Of a stretch of DNA of 64,000 nucleotides, positions 45,488 through 58,644 are shown one piece after another. A program made the position numbers and the translations under genes. The notes below the pieces were generated by a model. That model saw nothing but the letters and a program-made list of their open reading frames with translations, was not told where the DNA came from and ran no database searches. This DNA comes from Pseudoblastomonas marina (GTDB lineage Bacteria; Pseudomonadota; Alphaproteobacteria; Sphingomonadales; Sphingomonadaceae). Where the stretch lies: positions 186,001 to 250,000 of the forward strand of contig NZ_BMID01000001.1 in the NCBI RefSeq assembly GCF_014641655.1, given 5' to 3'. How positions within the stretch are numbered: the first letter of the stretch is position 1; each line of letters starts with the position of its first letter.

Positions 45488-47001
45488 GCTGCGGTCTTTC
45501 CGGATTGGCCGGCCCGGCGAGCGGGCAGGTTGAGATGATCTTCGATATCGGTGGCGGGCATCGGGCGGAAATAGAGCCACCCCTGCATCTGGTCGCACCC
45601 TGCAGTGCGCGCGAGATCGGCCTGCGCTTCAGTTTCGACGCCTTCGGCGGTGACGCCCATCTTGAGGGCCCGTGCGACCGAAATGCTCGACAGCATCATG
45701 GCACGGGAGCCTTCGTCGTTGGCGCTTTCGACGATCAGCGAACGATCGAGCTTGAGCTTTTCGAAGCGGAACTGGCGGAGGAAACCGATCGAGGCGTAGC
45801 CGGTCCCGAAATCGTCGAGCGCGATGTTCACGCCGAAGCCCCGGATCACGTCGAGGCTGCGCCCGGCGACGACAGGATCGACGACGAGGCAGGTTTCGGT
45901 CACCTCGAGTTCGAGCCGCTCGGGTTCGAAGCCCGTTTCCTCGAGGATCTGGCCAAGCTGGATCGGGAATTCGGGGTTGCGCAACTGCGCGGCGGAAATG
46001 TTGACCGAAAGCGTGATGTCGCCCCACGCGCGGGCATCGGTGCAGGCCTGGCGCAGCACCCATAGCCCGATCGGATTGATGAGTCCGGTGCTCTCGGCCA
46101 CCGGGATGAACACGTTGGGGCCGACATTCTTGCCGTCCGGACGCGCCCAGCGGAGCAATGCCTCGACCGCGACGATCTCGCGGGTCGTGGCATGGACAAG
46201 CGGCTGGTAGTGGACCCGGAACTGGCCTTCGGAGAGTGCGGTGCGCATTTCCTCGTCGATCCGGCGCATCGCCTCGCTATCGCGGTCGAAATGACCCGAG
46301 AACCAGGTGCAGCGCGCCTTGCCGCCACGTTTCGAGGCATACATTGCGACGTCGGCTTCGCGCAGCAGCTCGGACGGCTCCAGCGCCCGGCTCGCCCGGC
46401 GGCGCGTCAGGCCGATGCTGGCGCTGATCGCAAGCTCGCGATCGTCGATCGGCACCGGGCTGTGAAAACGGGCCAACAGCGAACGGCAGATGCCTTCGAG
46501 CAGATTGCCGGCGATCGGACCCTCGACGAGCAGCGCGAATTCGTCGCCGCCGAGGCGATAGGCACGGGCCTCGCGGCCGCAGACTTGCTCAATGATCTTG
46601 GCGACCGAATGCAGCAGCCGGTCGCCGGTAGTGTGCCCGTAATGGTCGTTGATGAGCTTGAAGCCGTCGAGATCGAGCAGTGCGAGCGCACATTCTTCCC
46701 CCGGATTCAGGTCGGTCCGCGCGATGTCGCGGTGCAAGGCGCGGCGATTGGGAAGCGGGATCAGCGTATCGGTGAGGCTCAGGGCTTCGAGCCGCGTCAA
46801 GCCGCGCAGCACCGAGCGCGCGAGAATTCCGCCCACGCCGAGAAAGCCAGCGGTCGCGGCGATGTTCGGGACGGTGAGAATGGACTGGTAGTGACCGAAC
46901 TGCCACGCGACGAAAGCCCCCCAGGCCAGCATGACGCAGGCGAGGAACACCATCGGCGCTAGGACGATGGCACCCAGACTGAGGTGTCTCTCTTCGTTCA
47001 T
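45484..47001 (-). CDS. GGDEF-EAL cyclic di-GMP turnover protein
   Basis: A 505-residue protein with two N-terminal membrane segments ([20 protein letters not shown] and a shorter one near residue 50), a GGDEF domain with the intact motif [10 protein letters not shown], and an EAL domain with [45 protein letters not shown] and AEGVET. The metal and catalytic residues of both domains look complete, so cyclase and phosphodiesterase activity are both possible. No RxxD inhibitory site is seen before GGDEF. It sits 63 bp after cheR and overlaps the receptor gene. Confidence 0.94.
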   Translation of the reverse strand: MNEERHLSLGAIVLAPMVFLACVMLAWGAFVAWQFGHYQSILTVPNIAATAGFLGVGGILARSVLRGLTRLEALSLTDTLIPLPNRRALHRDIARTDLNPGEECALALLDLDGFKLINDHYGHTTGDRLLHSVAKIIEQVCGREARAYRLGGDEFALLVEGPIAGNLLEGICRSLLARFHSPVPIDDRELAISASIGLTRRRASRALEPSELLREADVAMYASKRGGKARCTWFSGHFDRDSEAMRRIDEEMRTALSEGQFRVHYQPLVHATTREIVAVEALLRWARPDGKNVGPNVFIPVAESTGLINPIGLWVLRQACTDARAWGDITLSVNISAAQLRNPEFPIQLGQILEETGFEPERLELEVTETCLVVDPVVAGRSLDVIRGFGVNIALDDFGTGYASIGFLRQFRFEKLKLDRSLIVESANDEGSRAMMLSSISVARALKMGVTAEGVETEAQADLARTAGCDQMQGWLYFRPMPATDIEDHLNLPARRAGQSGKTAA

Positions 47002-47064
47002 CTGCGCTGATCGTCCCCGGAACTTCCCCGCGGCGGACAATGACCGAAACTGGTTACCGAAGCC

Positions 47065-47928
47065 TTATCGAGCAGCCGCAAGGTTCGTCCCCTCCTGCTC
47101 CTCGGTCGCTTCGGCAGCTTCGAACGGACGATACAGGCCGGGCAACTTGCGGGCGGGAATGAACGCGTCGGTATGTCCGACGGAGGTCTCGCCGGCGCCG
47201 AGCATCAGCCACCCGTCGGGCGCCATCGCCTCGACCAGCCGGTCGAAGGCGCGGCGGCGCGTGTCGGCGCAGAAATAGAGCAGGACGTTGCGGCACAGCA
47301 CCAGGTCGAAGCGCGTGGCGCGGACCATCGGCTCGAGGATGTTGTGCTGCTGGAAGGTGATCATGTCGCGGATTGCGCGATCCGGTTGCCATCCCTGCGA
47401 GGTTTCCTCGAAGTGCTGGAGCATCTGCCCGACGCCGAGACCGCGCTGGATCTCGAACTGCGTATACCTGGCGTTGCGGGCCGCCTTGATCGCCTTGTTC
47501 GAGACGTCGGTCGCGAGGATGTCTATCGTCCACCCCTTCCAGCGCATCGGCTGGTCGGCGAACATCATCGCGAGGGTCAGTGCTTCCTGGCCGGTCGAGC
47601 AGCCGGCCGACCAGATCGAAATCCGCTTTTGTTTCTCGTTCTGCTTGGCGATGCGCGGCAGGACGTCGTTTTCGAGCTGGTCGAACATCGGCTTGTCGCG
47701 GAAGAAATAGGTCTCGTTGTTCAGCAGCGCGTCGACGGTTTCCTTCGCCAGCACGTTGTCGCGCTGTTCCGACAGCAACACCACCAACTGCTCGACATTG
47801 TCGAGCCCGCGCTCGCGGAACAGTCCGGACAGGGCCGATCCGATCCGCCAGCGACGGCTGTCGGTCAGCTCCTGTCCGGTATATTCGAGCAGGAGGTCGG
47901 CAATGATCTGTTCGGAAAGATTCGTCAT
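47065..47928 (-). CDS. cheR: Chemotaxis protein methyltransferase CheR
   Basis: A 287-residue SAM-dependent enzyme that methylates glutamates of chemoreceptors. NNETYFFRDKPMFDQLEN and the SAM-binding SAGCSTGQEALTLAM, then LCRNVLLYF, are diagnostic. ATG 47928 overlaps the cheB stop (ATGA) and begins MTNLSEQIIADLLLEYTGQE; longer open sequence upstream is antisense noise. CheD is absent from the cluster. Confidence 0.97.
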   Translation of the reverse strand: MTNLSEQIIADLLLEYTGQELTDSRRWRIGSALSGLFRERGLDNVEQLVVLLSEQRDNVLAKETVDALLNNETYFFRDKPMFDQLENDVLPRIAKQNEKQKRISIWSAGCSTGQEALTLAMMFADQPMRWKGWTIDILATDVSNKAIKAARNARYTQFEIQRGLGVGQMLQHFEETSQGWQPDRAIRDMITFQQHNILEPMVRATRFDLVLCRNVLLYFCADTRRRAFDRLVEAMAPDGWLMLGAGETSVGHTDAFIPARKLPGLYRPFEAAEATEEQEGTNLAAAR

Positions 47929-49028
47929 TGCCAGAACGAACGATCCGCCAGTTCGCCGATCCTCGTAGCAAGCTTGTCGGGGGTTTCGACAGCGGCCGCG
48001 ATGCCGGCTTCGGCCACGGCGCGGGGCATGCCCCACACGGCAGAGCTTTCCTGGTCCTGCGCCAGCAGCATTCCGCCCGCATCATGGATCTTGCGGGCCC
48101 CGACCGACCCGTCGCGGCCCATGCCCGACAGCACGACGCCGAGCGCGTGTTCTCCGAAGCACTCGGCCATCGAGCTGAACAGAGGGTCGACGGAGGGAAG
48201 ACAGCCCGATGCAACCGGCCCCTTGGTCAGCGCGGCGACGTAGATGTCATCGCCCACCCGGCGCACGCCGAGATGCGATTCGCCGGGCGCGATGAGGATG
48301 CGGTCGGCCGCCAGGGGCATGCCGTCCTCGGCGACGACCGCCTCGCCGTCATAGGCGAGCTCGAGTTGGCGCGCGAATACCGACATGAAGCTGGTCGGAA
48401 GGTGCTGGGTGACCATGATCGGCACGCCGAGGCCCTGGGGCAGCGCCTTGAGCATCTGGGTGAGCGCATGGATCCCGCCGGTCGAGGCGCCGATCCCGAT
48501 GATCCGCGAGCGATGTCGGACCGCATCGACCTTGGCCGGCGGATCGGAGAGCTCGAAGCGCGCCGGCTCGGTGCGCGACAGCGCGCTGCCGATCACCCGG
48601 ATCTTCTCGATCAAATTGGCGCGGTAGTCGTCGTTGAACTTGCCCGGCCGCGGCTTGAGCAGCGTGTCGGCGGCACCCATCGAGAGCGCGGTCAGCGTAG
48701 CCTCGGCCCCCTTGTCGGTCAGCGCGGAGTTGACCAGGACCTTCGCGCCGCGCGCCTGTTCGAGGATCTGCGGCATCGCGCGGATCCCGCCCATGCCCGG
48801 CATTTCGAGATCGAGCAGGATCAGGTCGACCCTGACCTGCTTTAGCTTCTCGATCGCCTCCTCGGCCGTGCCCGCGACTTCGACCACGTCGAGATCCTCT
48901 TCGGCGGCGAGAATCTTCATCATCACCGCGCGCGCGGTGACCGAATCGTCGACGATCATCATGCGGATCGTGCGGTTGCCGCTGCGCCGCCCGAAATTCG
49001 GTCGGCGATCCATCGTGGCCTGGCTCAT
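47925..49028 (-). CDS. cheB: Chemotaxis protein-glutamate methylesterase CheB
   Basis: A 367-residue response regulator-esterase. The receiver (about 20-140) carries MIVDDSVTAR and the phosphoacceptor in LILLDLEMPGMGG. The esterase domain has GASTGGIHAL (Ser), MVTQHLPTSF (His) and VLSGMGRDGS (Asp). It lies 13 bp after cheY and overlaps cheR. Phosphorylation by CheA normally releases the esterase to strip methyl groups from receptors. Confidence 0.97.
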   Translation of the reverse strand: MSQATMDRRPNFGRRSGNRTIRMMIVDDSVTARAVMMKILAAEEDLDVVEVAGTAEEAIEKLKQVRVDLILLDLEMPGMGGIRAMPQILEQARGAKVLVNSALTDKGAEATLTALSMGAADTLLKPRPGKFNDDYRANLIEKIRVIGSALSRTEPARFELSDPPAKVDAVRHRSRIIGIGASTGGIHALTQMLKALPQGLGVPIMVTQHLPTSFMSVFARQLELAYDGEAVVAEDGMPLAADRILIAPGESHLGVRRVGDDIYVAALTKGPVASGCLPSVDPLFSSMAECFGEHALGVVLSGMGRDGSVGARKIHDAGGMLLAQDQESSAVWGMPRAVAEAGIAAAVETPDKLATRIGELADRSFWQ

Positions 49029-49041
49029 GGTCGCCCTCCGC

Positions 49042-49407
49042 TCAGGCCATGCCCACGAGTTGCAGCTTGATCTGCAGGGTCTCGTGATCGAACGGCTTCA
49101 TCACATATTCGTCGGCGCCGGCATCGATCGCGGCGCGAATGTGCGCAACGTCGTTCTCGGTCGTACAGAACACCACTTTGGGGCCATCGCCGCCATTGCG
49201 GGCGCGCAGCTTGGTTATGAACTCGATTCCGCTCATCACCGGCATATTCCAGTCGAGCAGGATGAGGTCGGGCATCGACTGCTCGCAGGCGTCGAGCGCT
49301 TCCTGGCCGTTTTCGGCCTCGGAAACATCGAAGGCGAGCGATTCGAGAATGTGTCGCGACACTTTCCGGATCACGCGCGAATCGTCGACTATCAGGCATT
49401 TTTTCAT
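49042..49407 (-). CDS. cheY: Chemotaxis response regulator CheY
   Basis: A 121-residue single-domain receiver. It has IVDDSRVIRKV, the phosphoacceptor Asp in LILLDWNMPVMSG, Thr in CTTEND and Lys in MKPF, so it should be functional. It starts 64 bp after the cheW stop. Only one cheY is in this cluster; some alphaproteobacteria have several. Confidence 0.96.
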   Translation of the reverse strand: MKKCLIVDDSRVIRKVSRHILESLAFDVSEAENGQEALDACEQSMPDLILLDWNMPVMSGIEFITKLRARNGGDGPKVVFCTTENDVAHIRAAIDAGADEYVMKPFDHETLQIKLQLVGMA

Positions 49408-49471
49408 GGGTATTTGGTGTCCCGAAACATGTGTTGCACAACCGCCCTAGCCACCGACGGTAACTATCGCC

Positions 49472-49915
49472 TTAAGCTGCCACTGCGAGCGGACCACCGA
49501 CCACCGCGCCGACATCGAGCACGAGTACCGGACCCGCATCGGTTTCGATCATCCCGTTGCCGCAGCGCTGCCATCCCGGGGCGAGGCGACCGGGGATCGG
49601 TGCGGCCTGCGTCCGCGCCTCCATGACGTCGGAGACCCCGTCGACCAGCAACGCGTAGAGGTGTTCGTCGTATTCGATGACGACGGCGTTGCGTTCGCCC
49701 GGCCCGGACAGGTCGACCGGGTCGGCCAGCTCCATCGAGCGCGCACAATCGATCACGGTGAGGGCGCGGCTTCGCAGCGCGGTGAGGCCTGGAATATAGT
49801 CGGGTGCGCGCGGCACCGGAGTGACCCCGTCGAGCGCGATCACCGAATTGACCTCGGCGGCGCAGATGCCGACCTCGCGTTCCGCGATCGTCACGATCAG
49901 GAGCAATTGGTTCAT
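49472..49915 (-). CDS. cheW: Chemotaxis coupling protein CheW
   Basis: A 147-residue scaffold linking CheA to receptors. It begins MNQLLLIVTIAEREVGICAA and holds the family loops PRAPDYIPGLTALRSRALTV and DEHLYALLVDGVSDV. ATG 49915 overlaps the cheA stop (ATGA). Longer open sequence upstream is inside cheA and is not counted. Confidence 0.94.
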   Translation of the reverse strand: MNQLLLIVTIAEREVGICAAEVNSVIALDGVTPVPRAPDYIPGLTALRSRALTVIDCARSMELADPVDLSGPGERNAVVIEYDEHLYALLVDGVSDVMEARTQAAPIPGRLAPGWQRCGNGMIETDAGPVLVLDVGAVVGGPLAVAA

Positions 49916-52278
49916 CGTCCGCCTCCACTGCGGGCATCGCCGAGCGCGGCGATCAGCCCCGCCCGGTCGTAGCGATAGATTGATTCGGGGCCGTCCACGG
50001 CCGCTTCGGGGCTGGACCGCAGCCAGATCACCCGACCGGCGCGCGGCGTTTCGCCGCCCGATTCGACCGCGGCAAGCGCGATCGCGGCGTCTTCGTCGTC
50101 GTCCTGCCCGATCACGCGATAGCCCGCGGCCTCGACCAGCGGGCGCAGCAATTGCCGTGACCACGGATCGTCGAGCGGGAGCCGGCAGACCGGCGCTTCC
50201 CCGACCCGCGCGACGCGGGCGTGGCTGGCGAACAGCCAGTGGCTGTCGACCAGTTCGGTCGCTTCGCCGCCGATCAGGGTGAGGCCTTCGATCTCGCCGA
50301 CCGATTCGGAGGGAATGATGTCCTGCTCGATCGCGGCGGTGTCTATGATCTCGCTGAAGGCATAGGCCATCTCGCTCTGCCCGTCCTCGATCCGGAACAG
50401 GCCGAGCTTGGCCGAGTCCGCAGTGTCGGCGGGTATGCCCTCGCCGAGCCCGGCCAATGGCAGGATATGCTCTCCGATGACGACCTGGGCTCCACCCCCG
50501 GAAATATCGATCGCCGACGGATCGAGCGATTCGATGCGGCTGACCACGTTCATCCGGATCGCGCGACGGCGACCGTCGAGACCGATGAACAGCAGGACCG
50601 GTTCGCGCGGCGCGTCGGCATCGGTCGCCGCCTTGTCCTCGTCTGCTTCATTGGGGGTGCGCGTGTCGACGCTGATATCAGCATCGCGTGCGAGCCCGGC
50701 GACGTCGAGCAGCAGGACCGGTGATCCGTCGTCGAGCAGGGTGGTCCCGGCATAGAGCCCGGTGCCCATGACCGCGGGGGCGATCGGTTTGACGACCAGT
50801 TCCTCGTGATCGAGAATCTGGTCGACCGAAATTGCGAACAGGTCGCCGCCGGGCAGGCGCAGGAGCACCAGCGTGGCGTCCTCGACCGATTTGCGGGCCT
50901 CGACGCCGAGGATGTCGGCGAGCGAGAGGCAGGCGACGCGGCGTCCGCGCAGCGTCGCGAGCAGCGAATCGCCGACCTGCGCGAATTCGACATGGTCGCG
51001 CTTGCCACTGACCAGTTCCTCAACGCTGGCGCGGGGCAGGGCGAAGCGCTGGCCGCCGCATTCGACGGTGAGCGCGGGGATGATGCTGAGGGTCAGCGGC
51101 AGGCGCAGCAGGATGCGGGTGCCCGAGCCGATAGTCGAATCGAGCTCGATCGAGCCGCCCACCCGTTCGACATTGGCGCGCACGACATCCATGCCTACGC
51201 CGCGGCCGGAGATCTCGCTCACTTCTTCTGCGGTCGAAAGGCCGGGGGTGAAGATCAGCCTGCGGCGTTCGGCAGGCGCCATGCGGGCACCGTCCTCGCT
51301 GTCGATCAGGCCTTTCTCGATCGCCTTGGCGAGTACCCGTTCTCCGTCGATCCCCTTGCCGTCGTCCTCGATCGCGATCGTGATGCGGTTGCCTGCCTGG
51401 CGCGCCGAAATCTTGAGCAGGCCGATCTCGCGCTTGCCCTTCGACAGGCGCTCGGAAGGCGTTTCGATACCATGGTCGATCGCATTGCGGATGATGTGCG
51501 TCATCGGGTCGCGGATCATCTCGATCATTTCGCGATCGAGCTCGACCTCGCCGCCCTCGACGTCGATCATCACCTGCTTGCCGAGTTCGTTCGACAAGTC
51601 GCGTGCGAGGCGGGGGAAGCTGGTGAAGAGCGTCTCGATCCGCTGCATGCGCATGCGGGTAATCGCGTCGCGGACATCGGCGAGGATCGCCGAGAGCCGT
51701 TCGAACGGGCCGTCGATGGTGGGCTGATCGCCGTTTTCGCGCAGCCGGCGGGCAAGGTCGTTGCGCGCCAGCACCATGTCGGAAACGCCGCTCATCACGC
51801 GGTCGAGAAGGTTGACCGGGAGCCGGATCGAGCGGGGCCCGCTGGCGGCTTTGGCACCCTTGGTCGCGGCGTCGGACGACGATGCGGGGGCAGGGCTGGC
51901 GCTCGGGGCGGCATCGGGGGACAGCGCGTCGATCAGCGCTTCGTCGTCGGCGGCGTGGAAATCCTCGCCTGCCTCGATCGCGTCGATCATGTCGGAAATG
52001 CGGTCGATTACGGCCAGCACGGCCGAAACGAGCTGCTGGTCGGGCTGGCGATCGCCGTTACGGCAATCAGCCAGCGCATCCTCGGCGGCATGGCTGAGTT
52101 TCTCGAGTCGCGGAAAGTCGAAGAAGCCGCAATTGCCCTTCACGGTATGCACGAAGCGGAAAATCGCATCGAGCCGCTCGCCCGTCTCGGGCTCGGCTTC
52201 CCAGGCGACGAGTTCGCCGCCCACCGCTTCGAGCATCTCGCGGGTTTCGGCTACGAAATCCGCCAGCAGTTCTTCCAT
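49912..52278 (-). CDS. cheA: Chemotaxis histidine kinase CheA with extended C-terminus
   Basis: A 788-residue kinase. P1 is N-terminal, with the phosphoacceptor His44 in FRFVHTVKGNCGFF. A Pro/Ala/Ser linker replaces a recognisable P2. P3 and the ATPase domain follow (DPMTHIIRNAIDHG, EDDGKGID and GRGVGMDVVRANVE), then a CheW-like domain (about 410-545). Beyond this is an extra 225 residues: a second CheW-like segment (about 565-700) and a stretch starting LDDPWSRQLLRPLVEAAGYR that looks like a receiver lacking its phosphoacceptor Asp. ATG 52278 was chosen; GTG 52281 is adjacent. A palindrome lies just upstream. Confidence 0.95.
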   Translation of the reverse strand: MEELLADFVAETREMLEAVGGELVAWEAEPETGERLDAIFRFVHTVKGNCGFFDFPRLEKLSHAAEDALADCRNGDRQPDQQLVSAVLAVIDRISDMIDAIEAGEDFHAADDEALIDALSPDAAPSASPAPASSSDAATKGAKAASGPRSIRLPVNLLDRVMSGVSDMVLARNDLARRLRENGDQPTIDGPFERLSAILADVRDAITRMRMQRIETLFTSFPRLARDLSNELGKQVMIDVEGGEVELDREMIEMIRDPMTHIIRNAIDHGIETPSERLSKGKREIGLLKISARQAGNRITIAIEDDGKGIDGERVLAKAIEKGLIDSEDGARMAPAERRRLIFTPGLSTAEEVSEISGRGVGMDVVRANVERVGGSIELDSTIGSGTRILLRLPLTLSIIPALTVECGGQRFALPRASVEELVSGKRDHVEFAQVGDSLLATLRGRRVACLSLADILGVEARKSVEDATLVLLRLPGGDLFAISVDQILDHEELVVKPIAPAVMGTGLYAGTTLLDDGSPVLLLDVAGLARDADISVDTRTPNEADEDKAATDADAPREPVLLFIGLDGRRRAIRMNVVSRIESLDPSAIDISGGGAQVVIGEHILPLAGLGEGIPADTADSAKLGLFRIEDGQSEMAYAFSEIIDTAAIEQDIIPSESVGEIEGLTLIGGEATELVDSHWLFASHARVARVGEAPVCRLPLDDPWSRQLLRPLVEAAGYRVIGQDDDEDAAIALAAVESGGETPRAGRVIWLRSSPEAAVDGPESIYRYDRAGLIAALGDARSGGGR

Positions 52279-52288
52279 CACCAGTCAG

Positions 52289-52315
52289 TACCCCCAATCG
52301 TGCACGGTGGGGGTA
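52289..52315. promoter_or_regulatory. Interrupted palindrome upstream of cheA
   Basis: TACCCCC (52289-52295) and GGGGGTA (52309-52315) flank GTGCAC (52300-52305), giving a 27-bp dyad almost centred on GTGCAC. No T tract follows on either strand, so it is not an ordinary terminator of gyrB. It is 10 bp from the cheA ATG. Confidence 0.5.
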
Positions 52316-52356
52316 TCGCCGATGATGGTTAACAAATGGTCAGGACGAAAGCGGCC

Positions 52357-55434
<3,078 letters not shown>

Positions 55435-55438
<4 letters not shown>

Positions 55439-56361
55439 GCGAGATTCCCTCGGCCATCAAACAGGATTTCCGCAACGCCAAGAAGCTCGAATGGTGGACG
55501 CTGGGCTGGATGGGCTCGGTGGTGGTGGTGATGTATTTCACCATGGGCGCCAGCCAGGCAATGAAGACCGCGCTGTTCGAGGACGTCCTCAGCCTGGTTC
55601 CGGCGATGACCTTCCTGGTTTCCGCCCATCTCGAGCCACGCGCACCGACCGAGAAGTTTCCCTACGGCTTCCTCCGGGCGAATTCGCTGGCCTTCCTCGG
55701 CTCGTCGGTGGTGCTGACCTTCCTCGGGCTCTTTCTGGCCTATACCAACGGCATGGGCCTGATGAAGGGCGAGCATCCGACGGTCGGACCGGTGACGATG
55801 TTCGGCGAGACGATCTGGCTCGGCTGGCTGATGATCGCGGCGCTGGTCTATTCGGTGGTGCCGCCGGTCATTCTCGGCCGGCTCAAGCAGCCGATCGCGC
55901 AGCGTATTTCGGACAAGGTGCTGTACACCGATTCGCTCATGCAGAAGGCCGACTGGCAGACCGGGCTGGCGGGGATCGCCGGCATCGTCGGCATCGGACT
56001 GGGCCTGTGGTGGGCCGACAGCCTCGCGGCGTTGCTGATTTCCATTTCGATCGTGAAGGACGGCATCACCGCCACCAGGAGCGCATCGGCCGAGCTGCTC
56101 GACGGTGCCCCGCGACGGCTCGAAGGCAGCGGCGTTTCGGAGGAAGCCGTCCGGTTGCAGGATCGGCTGCAGCAGCGATGGCCGGAAGGCCGGATCCGAT
56201 TGCGCGAATCAGGCCGCTATATCCTCGCTTCGGTCGACGGGATCGAGACCCCGGGAGAAATTCCTCGGGCCGAAGAGCTGATGGACCCGGGCCGTAGCTG
56301 GCGGCTGGGGCGATTGTCCTTCACCCCTCACGGCAAGGAAGATCCGGCCCACCACCGGTAG
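55435..56361 (+). CDS. Atypical cation diffusion facilitator family transporter
   Basis: A 308-residue membrane protein with the layout of CDF exporters: six hydrophobic segments (first LGWMGSVVVVMYFTMG) and a cytoplasmic C-terminal domain. The metal site of characterised members uses two Asp in helix 2 and His plus Asp in helix 5. By alignment to the YiiP pattern the residues here are Asp50, Leu54, Met169 and Asp173, so two ligands are replaced. Either the substrate or the mechanism differs, or it is not a transporter of divalent zinc or iron. It pairs with the 54986 lipoprotein. Confidence 0.85.
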
Positions 56362-56389
56362 GACGCCGTCACGGCGCGCCGATGCCGCC

Positions 56390-57169
56390 TCAGCGAGGCT
56401 GGCCGAAGGCAGGCCGGAAATGCACCGCGCCGCCCCAGATCGTCGCGTGGAACAGGTCGGCGATCTGTGCGCGAGTCGCGGCGTCGAACTGCGTGGCGTG
56501 GCATTGGGTGGCCGCGCGGGCGGCGGCGAGGTCTTCGTCCGCATAGCGATAGGCGATGGTCAGCAGGGCCGGCGCGGTCACCGCCCAGTCCTGCATCTGC
56601 GGGAGTGGGGGCAGCGTACCCTTGCGGATACCCGGATAAAACAGGCTCGGGCGATCATCGTCGATCGCCTGCACCACCTGCGTCACCAGCGCGCTGACCA
56701 TGCGATGATCGCCATGGCCGTACCCGCCGTCGGGGCCGAAGGTGACGACGATATCGGGCTGCTCTTCGGCAATGATGGCGGCGAGGTCGGCAGTGAGACG
56801 TCGCGCCGGGCTGTCGGGCGCGCGCGGAGTCGCGGCGAGCGTGCCGTCGCCGTGACCCAGGAACACCGGTTCTCGAAGGCCGAGCGCTTCAGCCGAGCAG
56901 CGCGCCTCGTCCCGCCGCGCCGCGGCGAGGGCGTCGCCGCGTTCGAACCCCGAGACGCCCGGCCCTTGGTCGCCGCTCGTCGCGAGCACCAGCGTGACCT
57001 CGTCGCCCTCGCGTGCGGCGCGGGCCAGCGCGGGGGCGACGAACAATTCGTCGTCGGGATGCGCGAAGATCGCGAGCGCCTTGCGCGGATCGTCCCGTTC
57101 TTCCTGTTGGGCCATGCCGAACAGGGGCGTGGCAACGAGCGCAACGAACAAGGCGAGGCGTTTCTTCAT
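56390..57169 (-). CDS. Secreted PIG-L family deacetylase
   Basis: A 259-residue zinc hydrolase of the LmbE/PIG-L family, which removes acetyl groups from N-acetylglucosamine-type substrates. A signal peptide (ending FGMAQQ) puts it in the periplasm. The zinc motif AHPDDELF has His37, Asp39 and Asp40; the second part is YGHGDHRMV, and TSGDQGPGVS is usual in the family. ATG 57169 is preceded by AGGAGAAC. It converges with the CDF gene. Confidence 0.9.
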   Translation of the reverse strand: MKKRLALFVALVATPLFGMAQQEERDDPRKALAIFAHPDDELFVAPALARAAREGDEVTLVLATSGDQGPGVSGFERGDALAAARRDEARCSAEALGLREPVFLGHGDGTLAATPRAPDSPARRLTADLAAIIAEEQPDIVVTFGPDGGYGHGDHRMVSALVTQVVQAIDDDRPSLFYPGIRKGTLPPLPQMQDWAVTAPALLTIAYRYADEDLAAARAATQCHATQFDAATRAQIADLFHATIWGGAVHFRPAFGQPR

Positions 57170-57261
57170 CGGGTTCTCCTTTGCGAGCGGACCCTACGGC
57201 ATGGCGGGCACGCGACCAATTGGCGATTGCAATTGCCGCCACAAATGTCATGCCGCCGCGC

Positions 57262-58644
57262 ATGCTTTCGGTGCTCGACATCTTCCGGATCGGGATCGGT
57301 CCGTCCTCCTCGCACACGGTCGGTCCGATGCGGATCACGCGCAAGTTCGTGCGGCTACTCGCGCGCAGCAGGCGGCTCGATCGGGTGGCGCGGGTCGCCG
57401 TCGAGCTGCAGGGCTCGCTGGCGCTGACCGGCGTGGGACACGGCACCGTCGGCGCGACGATCCTCGGGCTGATGGGGCATCGCCCGGAAACGCTCGATCC
57501 CGATGCGGGCGAGGCAGCGCTGGCGAAGCTCGACGAGAGCGGGCGGCTGGCGCTCGACGGCAGCCGCGAGATCGCGTTCGAGCGCGCGCGCGATATCGAT
57601 CTTGCGGGGCATGTCATTCCCGATCTCCACCCCAACGGCATGACCTTGCGCGCCTACGACGCGGCGGGCGAGCTCGTGCTCGAACGGACCTATTTCTCGA
57701 CCGGGGGCGGCTTCGTCGCGAGCGAGAAGCAGCTGCGCAACCCGCCCAAGAACGACCGCGTCCAGAGCGCCTCGACGCCTTACGAATTCACCTCGGCAGC
57801 TGACCTGCTGGCGCTGTGCGAGCGCGAAGGTGCCGCGATCTGCGAGATCGTGCTCGCCAACGAGGATGCGCGCCGCCCGCGCGAGCAGACGCTCGCCGGG
57901 CTCGACCTCATTTTCGAGGCGATGGACGACTGCATCGATCGCGGTCTCGAAAAGCGCGGCGTGCTGCCCGGCGGCTTGAAGGTCCAGCGACGCGCCCCCG
58001 ACATGTGGGACAAGCTTTCCGCCAACCCGCAATCGAACGAGCGCGAGCAATTGTTCGACTGGCTCAATTGCTACGCGATGGCGGTGAACGAGGAGAACGC
58101 CGCGGGCGGCCGCGTGGTCACCGCCCCCACCAACGGCGCGGCGGGCATCATTCCTGCGGTGATCCGCTTCTATTGTCGCGATGCCGAGGAGAAGGCGTGC
58201 CGCGACAGCCGCCGCAAGTTCCTGCTTACCGCGGGCGCGATCGGCCTGCTCTACAAGCAGCGCGCCTCGATCTCGGGTGCCGAAATGGGGTGCCAGGGCG
58301 AAGTCGGCGTGGCCTGTTCGATGGCGGCGGGTGGGCTCGCGGCGCTGTGGGGCGGGACCCCGGTGCAGGTCGCCAGCGCGGCGGAGATCGGGATGGAGCA
58401 CAATCTCGGCCTGACCTGCGATCCGGTCGGCGGGCTGGTGCAGGTCCCGTGCATCGAACGCAACGCGATCGGCGCGGTCAAGGCGGTCAATGCGGCGCGC
58501 CTCGCGCTCCATCGGACCGGCGCGGAAAGCTGCGTCAGCCTCGACCAGGTGATCGAGACGATGCGCCAGACCGGGCTCGACATGAGCACCAAGTACAAGG
58601 AAACGAGCCAGGGCGGGCTCGCGGTCAACGTCATCGAATGCTGA
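57262..58644 (+). CDS. sdaA: L-serine ammonia-lyase (serine dehydratase)
   Basis: A 460-residue iron-sulfur enzyme converting L-serine to pyruvate and ammonia. It begins [20 protein letters not shown], has the SSSHT signature, and in the C-terminal half holds cysteines expected to bind the [4Fe-4S] cluster, in [13 protein letters not shown] and [20 protein letters not shown]. It is the single-chain form. ATG 57262 matches the family; ATG 57250 would add four residues. Divergent from the PIG-L gene. Confidence 0.96.
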   Translation: MLSVLDIFRIGIGPSSSHTVGPMRITRKFVRLLARSRRLDRVARVAVELQGSLALTGVGHGTVGATILGLMGHRPETLDPDAGEAALAKLDESGRLALDGSREIAFERARDIDLAGHVIPDLHPNGMTLRAYDAAGELVLERTYFSTGGGFVASEKQLRNPPKNDRVQSASTPYEFTSAADLLALCEREGAAICEIVLANEDARRPREQTLAGLDLIFEAMDDCIDRGLEKRGVLPGGLKVQRRAPDMWDKLSANPQSNEREQLFDWLNCYAMAVNEENAAGGRVVTAPTNGAAGIIPAVIRFYCRDAEEKACRDSRRKFLLTAGAIGLLYKQRASISGAEMGCQGEVGVACSMAAGGLAALWGGTPVQVASAAEIGMEHNLGLTCDPVGGLVQVPCIERNAIGAVKAVNAARLALHRTGAESCVSLDQVIETMRQTGLDMSTKYKETSQGGLAVNVIEC

